Positions 1 through 8,692 of a stretch of 64,000 bases of DNA are shown in pieces; the stretch's first letter is position 1, and every line of letters starts with the position of its first letter. A model generated the notes under the pieces. It did not search any database, had not been told where the DNA came from, and worked only from the letters and a program-made list of their open reading frames with translations. Both the position numbers and the translations under genes were made by a program. Origin of the DNA: Paraburkholderia franconis (GTDB lineage Bacteria; Pseudomonadota; Gammaproteobacteria; Burkholderiales; Burkholderiaceae); the NCBI RefSeq assembly GCF_009362735.1, contig NZ_WHNP01000041.1:1-64000 (forward strand), written 5' to 3'.

Positions 1-716
1 TGCTGCACGACGGCAGCGGTGCGTCGCCGTCGCCGGCGCACGTCAGAGAGGCGGCAAACTTTGTGATCAGTGAAAATTCCAGCTCGGGCGAACAGCTCGA
101 TATGCTTTGTGGACGCTTCATTGTCGACGCGCCTCACGATCGGCTCATCGGCCAATATCTGCCTCGAACGCTGGTCGTTCGCTCGAGAGAATCAGGCGCC
201 GATGCCGACGCCGCTTCCGCTATCGACGAGCTGACAGGCCTCGTTCATCTGATGAGGCTCGAATCTCTGGAATCGAAGCTTGGTGGATTCGCGATGCTGA
301 ATGCGCTTTCGTCGGCGCTATTCACATTAACGCTGCGCGTTGCAAGCGAGTCCTTGCGGGCACCGACGGGCCTGCTCGCATTGGCCGGCCATCCGCGTCT
401 CTTTCCGGCCATGTCGGCCATGTTGCAAGAGCCAGCGAAACAGTGGACGTTGCCGATGTTGGCGCAACTTTGCAACATGTCGCGCGCGACGTTCATGCGG
501 CACTTCGAAACAATGCTCGGGCGGTCTGCCACTGATCTGCTGGCGGACATCAGAATGAGCATTGCAGCCAACGCACTCAGGAATCCCTCGGTCGGAACGG
601 AAGCTGTGGCTGAACTCGTCGGGTATCAATCCATCGCTGCGTTTCGCAGAGCCTTCACACAACGAACGGGCAACACGCCCGGCGAATGGCGACGCAACGC
701 ACGTCAGGTTGCCTGA
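1..716 (+). CDS. AraC-family transcriptional regulator, 5'-truncated by window edge
   Basis: The reading frame is open to the left edge (frame starting at base 3), so the GTG at 63 is probably an internal valine and the true start lies outside the window. The visible N-terminal part resembles the cupin-type sensing domain of AraC regulators. The last ~95 residues are a typical two-helix-turn-helix AraC DNA-binding domain: a first HTH around 'LAQLCNMSRATFMRHFE' and a second around 'AVAELVGYQSIAAFRRAFTQ', ending in 'GNTPGEWRR'. It probably controls a gene lying to the left, which cannot be seen. Family assignment is firm; the target is unknown. Confidence 0.85.
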   Translation, partial: LHDGSGASPSPAHVREAANFVISENSSSGEQLDMLCGRFIVDAPHDRLIGQYLPRTLVVRSRESGADADAASAIDELTGLVHLMRLESLESKLGGFAMLNALSSALFTLTLRVASESLRAPTGLLALAGHPRLFPAMSAMLQEPAKQWTLPMLAQLCNMSRATFMRHFETMLGRSATDLLADIRMSIAANALRNPSVGTEAVAELVGYQSIAAFRRAFTQRTGNTPGEWRRNARQVA

Positions 717-896
717 AGAGGCACGGCAAGCCGGACCGGCCGCGACACGGTCAATGGCAGTCGTGCGTCGTCAAATCGAGAACGGTCCGCTGAGACACGC
801 GTTACTTAACCGGCAGTGCAAGCGCTATCTAGCGGCCGCAGGCCCGTCTGGCCATCCGGACACGCTCAATGGCGTCGCGTAGGCGTGCGCTAAAGG
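717..896. other. Non-coding stretch before the dispersed repeat
   Basis: No convincing gene, RNA or terminator is visible here. Overlapping open frames on both strands have no recognisable protein character. Together with the repeat that follows, this stretch separates the AraC gene from the decayed SET-domain gene. Confidence 0.4.
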
Positions 897-1008
897 CGTC
901 GCCAGCCAACCGCACCGCGTGAGGGCGCGATTCGCGTCGACCGCCCCGTCACATCGCCACGCGTCGCGCCGCGTGATCGGCAGTCGAGTTGGAGCGTAAG
1001 CGCGCCCG
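897..1008 (+). repeat. 112-bp dispersed repeat, copy 1
   Basis: These 112 bases match 44050-44161 in the same orientation with about ten mismatches and no gaps, counted by eye. In copy 2 the sequence encodes the C-terminal tail of a PBP7-type peptidase. Here the same frame still reads through 'ASQPHRVRARF' and 'HRHASRR' to a TAA stop, but no peptidase sequence precedes it. It is either a relic of a second peptidase copy or a small mobile or repetitive unit captured by the peptidase gene. Confidence 0.75.
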
Positions 1009-1179
1009 GATTCTGGCAGCCAGCCCCCATTCCTGGAGCGGCAATTCCCACTCGAACGCGTGACGGACCGCGCTGGCTTGTTTCTCATCGTGACAGCAGC
1101 GGAGCGATTCGCGTCCAGTCGCCAGCCTCGATCCGCCGTGTGCAATGATTCCCGGCCCATTCGCAAGCGCGCCCGGATA

Positions 1180-1644
1180 GCTGTATCGGAGAACCGGGCG
1201 CGAGTTGGAAGCAACGCGGGACGACCGGCTATTCGGGACTCTTTGCGCTACAGCCCATCGCCGCAGGCGAGCGGCTCATTGAGTACAAGGGTGAAGTAAC
1301 CAGCTGGCGGCGCGCCGCTGCCCGTTAGCGATCCGACGTGGGGCACACTTTCGTCTTCGGTCTCTTCGGACGGCCGTGTGATCGATGGCAGTCGCGGCGG
1401 CAATAGCGCCCGCTTCCTGAACCATGCGTGCACACCCAACTGCGAGGCAATTGAGACGGGCGATCGCGTATACGTTCATGCACTCACCGACATCAAGCCC
1501 GGCGACGAGCTGTTCATCGATTACGGCCTGAGCATCGATCGCAAGATCACCAACGACATTCGTGCTCGGTACGCGTGCCATTGCGGCGGGTCCACATGCC
1601 GTCAATCGATGCTTTGGGGTGCGACGACCGGCATGCGCTTTTGA
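1180..1644 (+). pseudogene. SET-domain protein (lysine methyltransferase-like), inactivated
   Basis: Read in two frames, this encodes a small bacterial SET-domain protein. The first part reads 'GLFALQPIAAGERLIEYKGEV' (first 20 residues or so of the domain), hits an in-frame TAG where an arginine/glutamine-rich stretch should continue, and goes on to 'GHTFVFGL'. One extra T in 'ggtctcttcgga' then shifts the frame into 'SDGRVIDGS'. The catalytic half follows: 'NSARFLNHACTPNCEA', 'GDELFIDYG' and a Cys-rich post-SET tail (CHC...C). An open frame starting at GTG 1378 covers only that second half and would lack the AdoMet-binding N-terminus. One nonsense codon plus one frameshift make an active enzyme unlikely. 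Confidence 0.75.
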
Positions 1645-1678
1645 ACTGACGTCGCCAGCAAACGATGGCTCTGCGATC

Positions 1679-1696
1679 GTTGCCAGGAATGGCAAC
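1679..1696. terminator. Small hairpin between convergent genes
   Basis: A perfect 7-bp inverted repeat (GTTGCCA / TGGCAAC) with a 4-base loop lies between the SET-domain relic and the convergent minus-strand ORF. There is no T-tract, so a terminator role is only a guess from position. Confidence 0.2.
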
Positions 1697-1701
1697 TGTC
1701 A

Positions 1702-2289
1702 TCACATCATGGAAACGTGGCGATCAGCTGGCCCATAAGACCCGCCCCCGCAAGCGACCTCTGATCGCCAGCTCCGCGCTTCTACCATACCGTGCGCGAG
1801 CAAACGTGCCTCACAGACCGCACACATTCGCTTAACGAACGGTGAGTCGTTATCCAGCATCCCTTGCACGTCGAAAAAGCTGGTGATTCTCGTCGGCCCG
1901 CGCAGATGCTGGATCTTCCAAAGGTCGAAAGCGAGTTGCTCCGAGAGTTGGCCGATGCGTGTCCCGTCGAGCCATCCGGGTGACACACCTTTCATTCTGG
2001 CCCAGCGTTGAATGCATTCGACCAGGCTTTCGGGTGTGAGCCAGATGCCCGCAATAGCGCGTGACAGTAACTGTTCGGCGACCAGATGACAGAGCAATTC
2101 AGTGCGCTTCCCGTCGTCCAGGCTGGACGATGATGAGACTGTATTCTGACCAGAAAAAACCGGGGTAACGTGGTATGTCAAGGCAGAGTCTCTACAGAGC
2201 AGGACAAGTCGACGTTCATTGTGAAATGTTACACGACGGCTGCTTATGGTATGAGGAATAACCTCCACATTTCGCGCCGTTTTAATCAA
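1702..2289 (-). CDS. Hypothetical protein downstream of rhs
   Basis: This is a 195-residue frame starting at TTG, with a GAAGGCG ribosome-binding-like sequence just upstream. I recognise no family. The N-terminal ~60 residues are polar and Ser-rich. The middle is amphipathic and looks helical ('LLCHLVAEQLLSRAIAGIWL'), and there is a C-x-x-C pair (CAVC) near residue 155. It lies on the same strand as, and about 460 bp downstream of, the Rhs effector, so it could be a displaced immunity gene; that is inference from position only. It could also be a spurious frame. Confidence 0.4.
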   Translation of the reverse strand: MIKTARNVEVIPHTISSRRVTFHNERRLVLLCRDSALTYHVTPVFSGQNTVSSSSSLDDGKRTELLCHLVAEQLLSRAIAGIWLTPESLVECIQRWARMKGVSPGWLDGTRIGQLSEQLAFDLWKIQHLRGPTRITSFFDVQGMLDNDSPFVKRMCAVCEARLLAHGMVEARSWRSEVACGGGSYGPADRHVSMM

Positions 2290-2751
2290 CGATTTGCGCC
2301 TTCACTGAAGACGAACATCGGCACCGAGACTGAGTGATGCGCCTTGCATCACCAATGTCGCGACGACCTCGCGGATTGATTCACGCTGCGCGACTACGAT
2401 ATGCGACGAGATGCTTGAGGTGAACTTGCGCGTTCAATTAGCGCACTCGCGATCTACCTGAAGGCATCTTCCTGGATCAGGCCTCCAGGCCCATATCGCG
2501 AAAACGCACCGCACGAGCACGCGTTATTCAGCGCTGTTCGAAACCGTGGGAATGCCAGTTTCCAGGCTCCGCGTTATCCAACCCGCGAAGTAATCAGAAG
2601 CCTTGTGGCCAAAAGAGAGAACTGGGGCGTTGCGGATACAACAGCGCACGACCGAAAACCCGAGGAACGAAGATGAAGGAAAAGCAGATGAACACCGCAG
2701 AAGAGTCCCTGCGTTCACTGGTTGAAAGACCTGTATCAGCTCGTGACTTGA
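2290..2751. other. Apparent gap where an immunity gene would be expected
   Basis: Rhs toxin genes are normally followed directly by a small immunity gene. Here the 460 bp after the rhs stop contain only short frames with no protein-like composition on the minus strand. One is a 64-residue frame ending at 2524 that looks random. On the plus strand, 2673-2740 begins 'MNTAEESLRSLVE' but runs into the antisense of rhs. No intact gene can be supported. Confidence 0.4.
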
Positions 2752-5700
2752 TTACTGCACACCCGTTTCATTCTTCACCTCGTGAAGCACCTGAAGCCGG
2801 TGGCAATCATGGCATGCATACCCCTGATGGTTCGCGTCGCTGTATGTCCATTGCCTTACAGCTCTGCTGTGCTCGTCTATGCCGCGCTGAATGCCTCTTG
2901 CTTCTGCGTGGTTACAAGCCGAACCGGGGACCTTGTCGTCATGGTTGTGCCCTTCGTGCATGGGACGATCCGGGGCGAAGTGTTCAGGTTTGAGATTACC
3001 GCTGCCTGGCTTGTAGTGTGGATTGGGAGAATCATAGCCAAGCCCGGTGTACGGCCTTGTCCTTGTCTGCGTCTCACCCTTGTTTTTCGGCGTGAACGCA
3101 TATGTATCACCTCCGCCATAGCCCAACGGACTTTTTTTCCGATCTCCCGGAATAATCACGTCTTTGTCCATGTCGAATCCAAGATTGCCCAGCCGGTCGT
3201 ACGCGACCGCCACCTGTGCAGGACTCAGTTTTCCGTTTGATGTGATCGCAATTCGCCCGTCCTTCAGTTCGGTGAGGGCCGTCACGTTGCGTCCATCCAG
3301 GTTCGTCCCTTCTCCGCTATGGTAGTAGTCCCATCCGGCCCGATGAATGTCTGCGACGATCTCATTTCCCTGCGCCGCTGTCAGCGTGGGCCGCTTGCGC
3401 GGAACATCGCTGTGGTCTTCCTTCGCTTGCTCTTTCGGAGACCCCATATCGGGATTCTGTACACCATCCTCCGACGAAGCGGCTGCCTGTCCGTTGCTGT
3501 GCAGCCCGCGTACGTCGACCGAAACAAGCGGATTGGGGACATAAGCATAGAGATTGACGCCACCCGCTTGCCCCTTGGGATCCGACTGCAAATACCGCCC
3601 AAGTTCCGGGCTGTATGATCGGAACCGGTTGTAGTGCAGCCCGATCTCCCGCTCGAGCCAATGCCCCGGCCAGCGCAAGTCGTACTGCAGAGCGTTTCCC
3701 GCTTCGACCCGCACGATCCCATACGCGTCGATAGCTTGCGCGCGCCAGACCACCTGGCGGTCGCTGTCTTCGATCCACTCGGGCAGGCCGGCCTGATTGC
3801 AGAAAACGAAGTACGCTCGTCCGTCCTCCGGTAATGCGTGAACACCGGAGTAGTCGATAAACATGAAGGGCAGGAGCGCAATCTCGTTCACGTACACATA
3901 GACCCGCAACTCGCCGTTTGGCGCAATTTCAGCGGCAAGGCGGTCACCGTCCCAGTAGTATTCAGTGCGTTCAACGCCCATTGTCTTGCTGACTCGCCGG
4001 CACAGTCCATCATACTTCGCAGTCCATACCTCGTTTCGGTCACTCCAGCTCACCTTTACGAGCAGGTCCAGACTGTTGTAATGCCAGGTAGTGCGAGCGT
4101 TGCCGCGCAGTTCCTCGCAGAGGTGATTACGGTCGTTGTAACGAAACATACCGGAAGACGCCGCCGCAAGACGATTACCCTCGTCGTAGTGCATCCACTC
4201 GCGTGCCGGGGTCGACAACAGATTCCCGCCGGGATCATATTTGTAGCGTCGCACACGCCACCCGTCCCGAGTTTCGTCAATCAGCCGATGCGCCGCATCG
4301 TATTGATACTCGGTCATGCTTTTCCCGCTATCGATTACCCGCCGCAGTTCACCCGTAGCGCTGTACTGATATTGCACCCAGCCGATATCCTTTGCGCCGT
4401 CCCCTGTCCAGACAATGCGACCGCTACAACGTCCGGCCTCGTCGAACCCGTATAGCGCATTGGTTCCATTGCCAAGGCATAGGAAAATCCGCCCATCGGA
4501 CGCACGATGAACCTTGTTGGAGCCTCCTGCGGGAGGATGAATCCGCACTTCTCCATCGCCCACCGCCTCGTAAAGCACCTCGAAACGATCGAGGTACGTC
4601 GTCCTCACGAGCTGACTGCCTGCATAGACGTGCTCGACGCCACGACCATCGCGCTTGTCGAACGTACGGCGATTGAGGGCGTCGCGCGACATGGACACAT
4701 CGAACTCGTCCGTCGAGGCCTTTATTAAGTTTGCGCGCGCGTCATATGCGTAGGTGTGTATCTCGCCGCTCGCACAAATGCGCTTGCTGTACAGACCGTT
4801 GTCGCCGACTTCGAACTGCAACAGAACATTTCCCGCGCCGTCCCGCTTCTCGATCACCCGATCACCGGCATCGTAAGCGTACGTCTCCCGCAGCACGCCA
4901 TGGCGCCTCACGCTGGTCACACGATCCTTGAGGTCATAGGTGTAGGCGCTTTCGTTGCCGTTAGCGTCGACGATCGCCGCAATCCTTCGCTTCGGCGTAT
5001 ACCGGTACCGGACCGTATTGCCCAGTGGATCGGTTTCGCGCTCGCGCAGATTCCATGACGCCACGCTGTAGTAATAGTCGCGTCCGTCCTTGTCACGACG
5101 CCGCAGCACGTTTCCCGCCGCGTCATGTCGCTGCCGTTCAGTCCGTCCATATTCGTCAGTGCGGGCAATGACCCGTCCCGCCGCATCGCGCCGCTCGGTC
5201 GGTGACGGTTTCCCACCCTCTCTAACGAAGATCGTCGCGGCTCTCCAAGCGATTTCCGGTGGAAGCAATACCGTATCAGCAGCCCGTGTTCGCCCGACGT
5301 CGCCCCACTGCAAGTTCAGGGGCGTCTCGGGCGACGTGGGCGCGAGCGGATTCGGCAAGTTGGGTGCGTCGTCCTTGATTGGCCAGACGTTCCCCCAACG
5401 ATCTATACGGCCGGTGTTTCGTTGGCGTTCGTCGTAAATCCATCGCAGCGCGCGGCCACCTGAGTCAAACTCTTTGGTAATGCGCCCATCCAGTCCGAGA
5501 ACGTACTCGGTCGCACCGCCGTAAGGGTCAACGACGCGGGTAATCGTCCCCACTTCGTTGTACATGACCGTCCACTTGCCGTCATCCGCCTCGGTGATGA
5601 TCGTCCGCCCCGGGTGGTACTGGAACTGCACATGCCACAGGCCATCCTGTCCCCTGCTTTCTACGCAGCGTCCTCCGGCGTCGTAGCGGTAGAAGAAGGA

Positions 5701-7389
5701 GTAGCCGTTCGCATCGGTGAGGCGCGCCATACGGCGCTGGCCGTCGTATGCGTAGCTCGCCGTCGCCTCAAGCGCGTTGCGATGGGTGGTCAGGCAGCCG
5801 TTCGCGTCGTAGGCGTACCGCGCAGTACGGTTGATGTGGCCATCGACGTCCGTGAGCGAAACTTCGACGATCCGCGCGGACCAGTCGTATCCGAACGCGA
5901 TTGCGCGCCGGACATGACCGCTCTCATCGGCTTGCGTAATCTTCCTGAGACGACCGTCCTGGCTCCAGTACAGGACGCTATGCCCCTCATCGTGAGCATG
6001 CCCAACGCAGCGGGCAGACCGGTCCGTTGCCGAGGCCCGCTCAAACTCGAGGTCACCCTGCACCTCATGCCGGACGATGAAGCGCTGGCCGTCAAGCTGC
6101 TCGATCTCGTAGCCCTGGCAGCAGCCGCCATATGTTCCATCCGACCTTCTGTCGAAGGTGTACGCGGTTCCGCGCGGATCGGTGTAAATCGCACGTGTAC
6201 GCAAGAGTTGCAGCTCATGCTGCCAGGCATGCCGGAATCCGTATCCCAGCACGCCGTCCCGCTCGTGCCAGCTGCTGCAGTAGTGGCGACCCCATCTGAA
6301 CGGCACGACCTCACCGGTCTCGGAGTCCGTGAAGTCGTTCTTGACCTCACCAGTGACAGCGCTGATCGGCTCACCCCGGAATTCACAAGCCAGCTCCTGC
6401 GTCCATTTCGGCAGCTTCGGCCGCACCTTCTTGCCCAAACCATGCTTGAAGCCATGCCACATCATCTGGGAATCGGGCATCGGAAACCCGCCGATCAGCA
6501 CGGTCGGGTTGCCGTCCATCAGCATGCCCATGCTCGGCTCGATCCCAGGATCCTTGCCCATCAAATTGCCGAGCAGCATCATCGCGGCGTCCGCGGCGGT
6601 CTGTGCGGCCATCATCGCGGCCGCCAAGGCCTCGCCTTGCCACGCGTCATCGGCTGCGGTCATCGCACCGGACGCAGGCCCGACAGCCGCATTGCCGACC
6701 TTCCACGCCTTGCCCGCCCGTCCCAACCAGCGCGCCCGGCTCGACACCTCGGCGGCCTCGCTCGCGGCTTCTTCGCCTTTCTCCGCGGCACCCTCCGCTT
6801 CTTCGCCGGACTTCCCCGCATGCCCCATCGGATTGCAATGCCGCGTCATGTCGATGCCCATGCGCGCGGCGCGCATCCCGCCGATGAACGTATTGCTCGA
6901 ACCTGTTTGAATGTCGAAATAAGGCGTCAGTCCGCCGCAGGTCGGCGCGATGCCAATGTCCGTCACGCGGGCCGCCGGCATGCCGCCGATCAGCACGCTC
7001 AGGCAGCCGCTGCCGATCGTTCCGCCGATGCTCGGCAATGGAAAACCGTCGCTAGGAGGATGGCTGTGTGCGTGCGGCGTGCCGAGATGTGCAGCGCTGA
7101 TGACCGCAGCCGGCATCCCCGGCATCTTGTCGAGCAGCGGTATCTGTGCGATGCCGGTATTGAGCAACTGCGAAGGCGCACCCTGCAAAGAAGCAAGCGC
7201 ATTCACGGCCTCGCCGACGTGGTGCAGCGCGCCCCCCTTTGATGAGAATGTTTCCTTGAACGGGTCGTAAGTCGACTTGACCGTGTCGAGAAGCGATTCG
7301 CATGACGTGTCGACCCTGGATTCTGATCGCGTCTCGCCACGCGGTGACGAATCGGATGCGCGAATCAACTGGTTTACCGATTCACTCAT
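2752..7389 (-). CDS. rhs: PAAR-Rhs polymorphic toxin with C-terminal deaminase-like domain
   Basis: This 1545-residue T6SS effector has three parts. Residues ~90-330 form a PAAR-like spike region with repeated 'VLIGGMPAAR' / 'TVLIGGFPM' motifs and alanine-rich helices. Residues ~335-1290 are the Rhs shell with many YD repeats ('YDAGGRCVES', 'RYKYDPGGNLL'), ending in the core boundary 'LGRYLQSDPKGQAGG' and 'NLYAYVPNP'. The variable tail is residues ~1297-1545. It carries 'ALTELKDGRIAITSNGK' and then the zinc-site pattern of the cytidine-deaminase superfamily: H1494-A-E1496 and C1526-H-D-C1529. It is therefore predicted to deaminate a nucleobase or nucleic acid, as known deaminase toxins such as DddA do. 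It overlaps the TPR gene by ATGA and closes the tss/vgrG operon, so VgrG-dependent delivery is likely. No immunity gene is obvious downstream. The Rhs assignment is certain; the toxin chemistry is inferred from motifs. Confidence 0.92.
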   Translation of the reverse strand: MSESVNQLIRASDSSPRGETRSESRVDTSCESLLDTVKSTYDPFKETFSSKGGALHHVGEAVNALASLQGAPSQLLNTGIAQIPLLDKMPGMPAAVISAAHLGTPHAHSHPPSDGFPLPSIGGTIGSGCLSVLIGGMPAARVTDIGIAPTCGGLTPYFDIQTGSSNTFIGGMRAARMGIDMTRHCNPMGHAGKSGEEAEGAAEKGEEAASEAAEVSSRARWLGRAGKAWKVGNAAVGPASGAMTAADDAWQGEALAAAMMAAQTAADAAMMLLGNLMGKDPGIEPSMGMLMDGNPTVLIGGFPMPDSQMMWHGFKHGLGKKVRPKLPKWTQELACEFRGEPISAVTGEVKNDFTDSETGEVVPFRWGRHYCSSWHERDGVLGYGFRHAWQHELQLLRTRAIYTDPRGTAYTFDRRSDGTYGGCCQGYEIEQLDGQRFIVRHEVQGDLEFERASATDRSARCVGHAHDEGHSVLYWSQDGRLRKITQADESGHVRRAIAFGYDWSARIVEVSLTDVDGHINRTARYAYDANGCLTTHRNALEATASYAYDGQRRMARLTDANGYSFFYRYDAGGRCVESRGQDGLWHVQFQYHPGRTIITEADDGKWTVMYNEVGTITRVVDPYGGATEYVLGLDGRITKEFDSGGRALRWIYDERQRNTGRIDRWGNVWPIKDDAPNLPNPLAPTSPETPLNLQWGDVGRTRAADTVLLPPEIAWRAATIFVREGGKPSPTERRDAAGRVIARTDEYGRTERQRHDAAGNVLRRRDKDGRDYYYSVASWNLRERETDPLGNTVRYRYTPKRRIAAIVDANGNESAYTYDLKDRVTSVRRHGVLRETYAYDAGDRVIEKRDGAGNVLLQFEVGDNGLYSKRICASGEIHTYAYDARANLIKASTDEFDVSMSRDALNRRTFDKRDGRGVEHVYAGSQLVRTTYLDRFEVLYEAVGDGEVRIHPPAGGSNKVHRASDGRIFLCLGNGTNALYGFDEAGRCSGRIVWTGDGAKDIGWVQYQYSATGELRRVIDSGKSMTEYQYDAAHRLIDETRDGWRVRRYKYDPGGNLLSTPAREWMHYDEGNRLAAASSGMFRYNDRNHLCEELRGNARTTWHYNSLDLLVKVSWSDRNEVWTAKYDGLCRRVSKTMGVERTEYYWDGDRLAAEIAPNGELRVYVYVNEIALLPFMFIDYSGVHALPEDGRAYFVFCNQAGLPEWIEDSDRQVVWRAQAIDAYGIVRVEAGNALQYDLRWPGHWLEREIGLHYNRFRSYSPELGRYLQSDPKGQAGGVNLYAYVPNPLVSVDVRGLHSNGQAAASSEDGVQNPDMGSPKEQAKEDHSDVPRKRPTLTAAQGNEIVADIHRAGWDYYHSGEGTNLDGRNVTALTELKDGRIAITSNGKLSPAQVAVAYDRLGNLGFDMDKDVIIPGDRKKSPLGYGGGDTYAFTPKNKGETQTRTRPYTGLGYDSPNPHYKPGSGNLKPEHFAPDRPMHEGHNHDDKVPGSACNHAEARGIQRGIDEHSRAVRQWTYSDANHQGYACHDCHRLQVLHEVKNETGVQ

Positions 7390-8675
7390 CGCTGTGCCCG
7401 TTCAGAGCCGTTATCGCGTATAGCGGACGCCGCGACTCCACGCTGTCGAGCCACGAAAACCAGATTCTTTTCCAGCTCGTACGCTTTTGCCTCGGTTTTC
7501 AAGCCGGCCTTCGCATAAAGCGACACGAGCCGATCGAGAATGTTGCAGCGTTGCCGTTCGCAACCGAACTGCTCGCACAACCCCTTCGCATCCAGCCAGC
7601 TCGTTGCGGCTTCGGCCGCCTTGCCGCACGCGAGCAGCGCGACGCCGGCCTTCTCCATCGCCTCGATCTTCGTATGCGCGAGCATCAACCTGCCGGCGGC
7701 GCCGCTCGCCAGATCGAAATAGACAGCTGCCTTCGCATATTCGCCCAGCGCGTTGCAAGAGTTGCCGACCGCCATCAGCGAATTGAGGACGACGAGCAAA
7801 TTGCGGCCACCGAGCGCCGCCGGCAACGCCCGCACATACCACTCCTGTGCCTCGCGCTGTGATCCCTGACGCAACGCCACGTCGCCCAAGCCGTGCAGCG
7901 CCATTGCGCAGCCCGTCGCATCCTGTCCGGCATGAAACGCGTGGAGCGCGCGGTATTTGCGCTGCGCGTCGGGCAGCCTGCCGTGCGCGAGGTCGATCGC
8001 CGCGATCTGCATCAACGCCCCCATACGCTGCACCATCGGTTGCGCCTCATCGTTTGCAACGTCAACAAGGTTGCGGGTCGCTTTCCCAGACGAGATATCG
8101 ACGGGAAGTATCAGTACATGCTCCGCTGTCCTCTCTCGAGCGATCGGAACCAGGCCAGGCCGATTTCGGTCGTCACGGATGCAGAAGCGATGCCCCTCCA
8201 TCCAGTCTTCGAAGCCGTTCAGCGCGAGCAATTGCAGCACCATCTTCGCGAAGCCACCGGCGTCGCCCATCGACGACGGCAACCATGCCCAAATGACTTT
8301 CGCGCCTTCCGGTACCAGCGTCCCGACGTGCATGACGGCGTCACGCAACCGTTCCGCGGGCCCGCGCCTCGGGTCGGTGCATGCCAGCGGCAATGGCGGC
8401 CAGCGCATTTCGCCGCATTCGACGCGCGCCCGGTTCTCTTCGTCGATCTGATGACCGAGCACTTCCATGCACGTTTGGAGGTACGCGTCGGCCGCATCGC
8501 ATGGAAACGGAAAGGTCAGGAAAATCGCATCGCCGACACGCTGATCGAGCGACTGCAGCATCTTCAGCACGGGCACGACGTCGTTATCGGTCATTTCGAG
8601 CAGCAGCGTCGGATCGTCGGGCTGCTCGACGAATGCTTCGATTGACAATTCGATGGCGGCGAACTCGCGATGCAT
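7386..8675 (-). CDS. TPR-containing protein between VgrG and Rhs (putative effector adaptor)
   Basis: The product is about 429 residues. I chose the ATG at 8675 because AGGAAG lies at the right distance and the protein-like sequence begins there; the frame further upstream overlaps the DUF6484 gene and is Arg-rich nonsense. The N-terminal ~200 residues form a globular domain I do not recognise ('DDPTLLLEMTDNDVVPVLKML' region and conserved Trp/Pro patches). The C-terminal half has TPR-like helical pairs ('GALMQIAAIDLAHGRLPDAQRKYRALHAF', broken here at 'H', and 'AKAAVYFDLASGAAG'). The stop overlaps the rhs start, so translation is probably coupled. Position between vgrG and rhs suggests a chaperone or adaptor loading Rhs onto VgrG; this is inference. 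Confidence 0.7.
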   Translation of the reverse strand: MHREFAAIELSIEAFVEQPDDPTLLLEMTDNDVVPVLKMLQSLDQRVGDAIFLTFPFPCDAADAYLQTCMEVLGHQIDEENRARVECGEMRWPPLPLACTDPRRGPAERLRDAVMHVGTLVPEGAKVIWAWLPSSMGDAGGFAKMVLQLLALNGFEDWMEGHRFCIRDDRNRPGLVPIARERTAEHVLILPVDISSGKATRNLVDVANDEAQPMVQRMGALMQIAAIDLAHGRLPDAQRKYRALHAFHAGQDATGCAMALHGLGDVALRQGSQREAQEWYVRALPAALGGRNLLVVLNSLMAVGNSCNALGEYAKAAVYFDLASGAAGRLMLAHTKIEAMEKAGVALLACGKAAEAATSWLDAKGLCEQFGCERQRCNILDRLVSLYAKAGLKTEAKAYELEKNLVFVARQRGVAASAIRDNGSERAQR

Positions 8676-8692
8676 GATGATGCGCTTCCTTC

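Noticed and set aside
2673..2993. 106-residue plus-strand frame beginning with an MKEKQMNTAEESL-like start
   Set aside because: The first ~20 residues look protein-like, but the rest is antisense to the Rhs toxin tail and Cys/Arg-rich; no full gene can be supported.
5614..7242. 542-residue plus-strand open frame
   Set aside because: It is antisense to the Rhs gene, Arg/His/Ala-rich and without any recognisable domain; the minus-strand reading is a clear Rhs protein.
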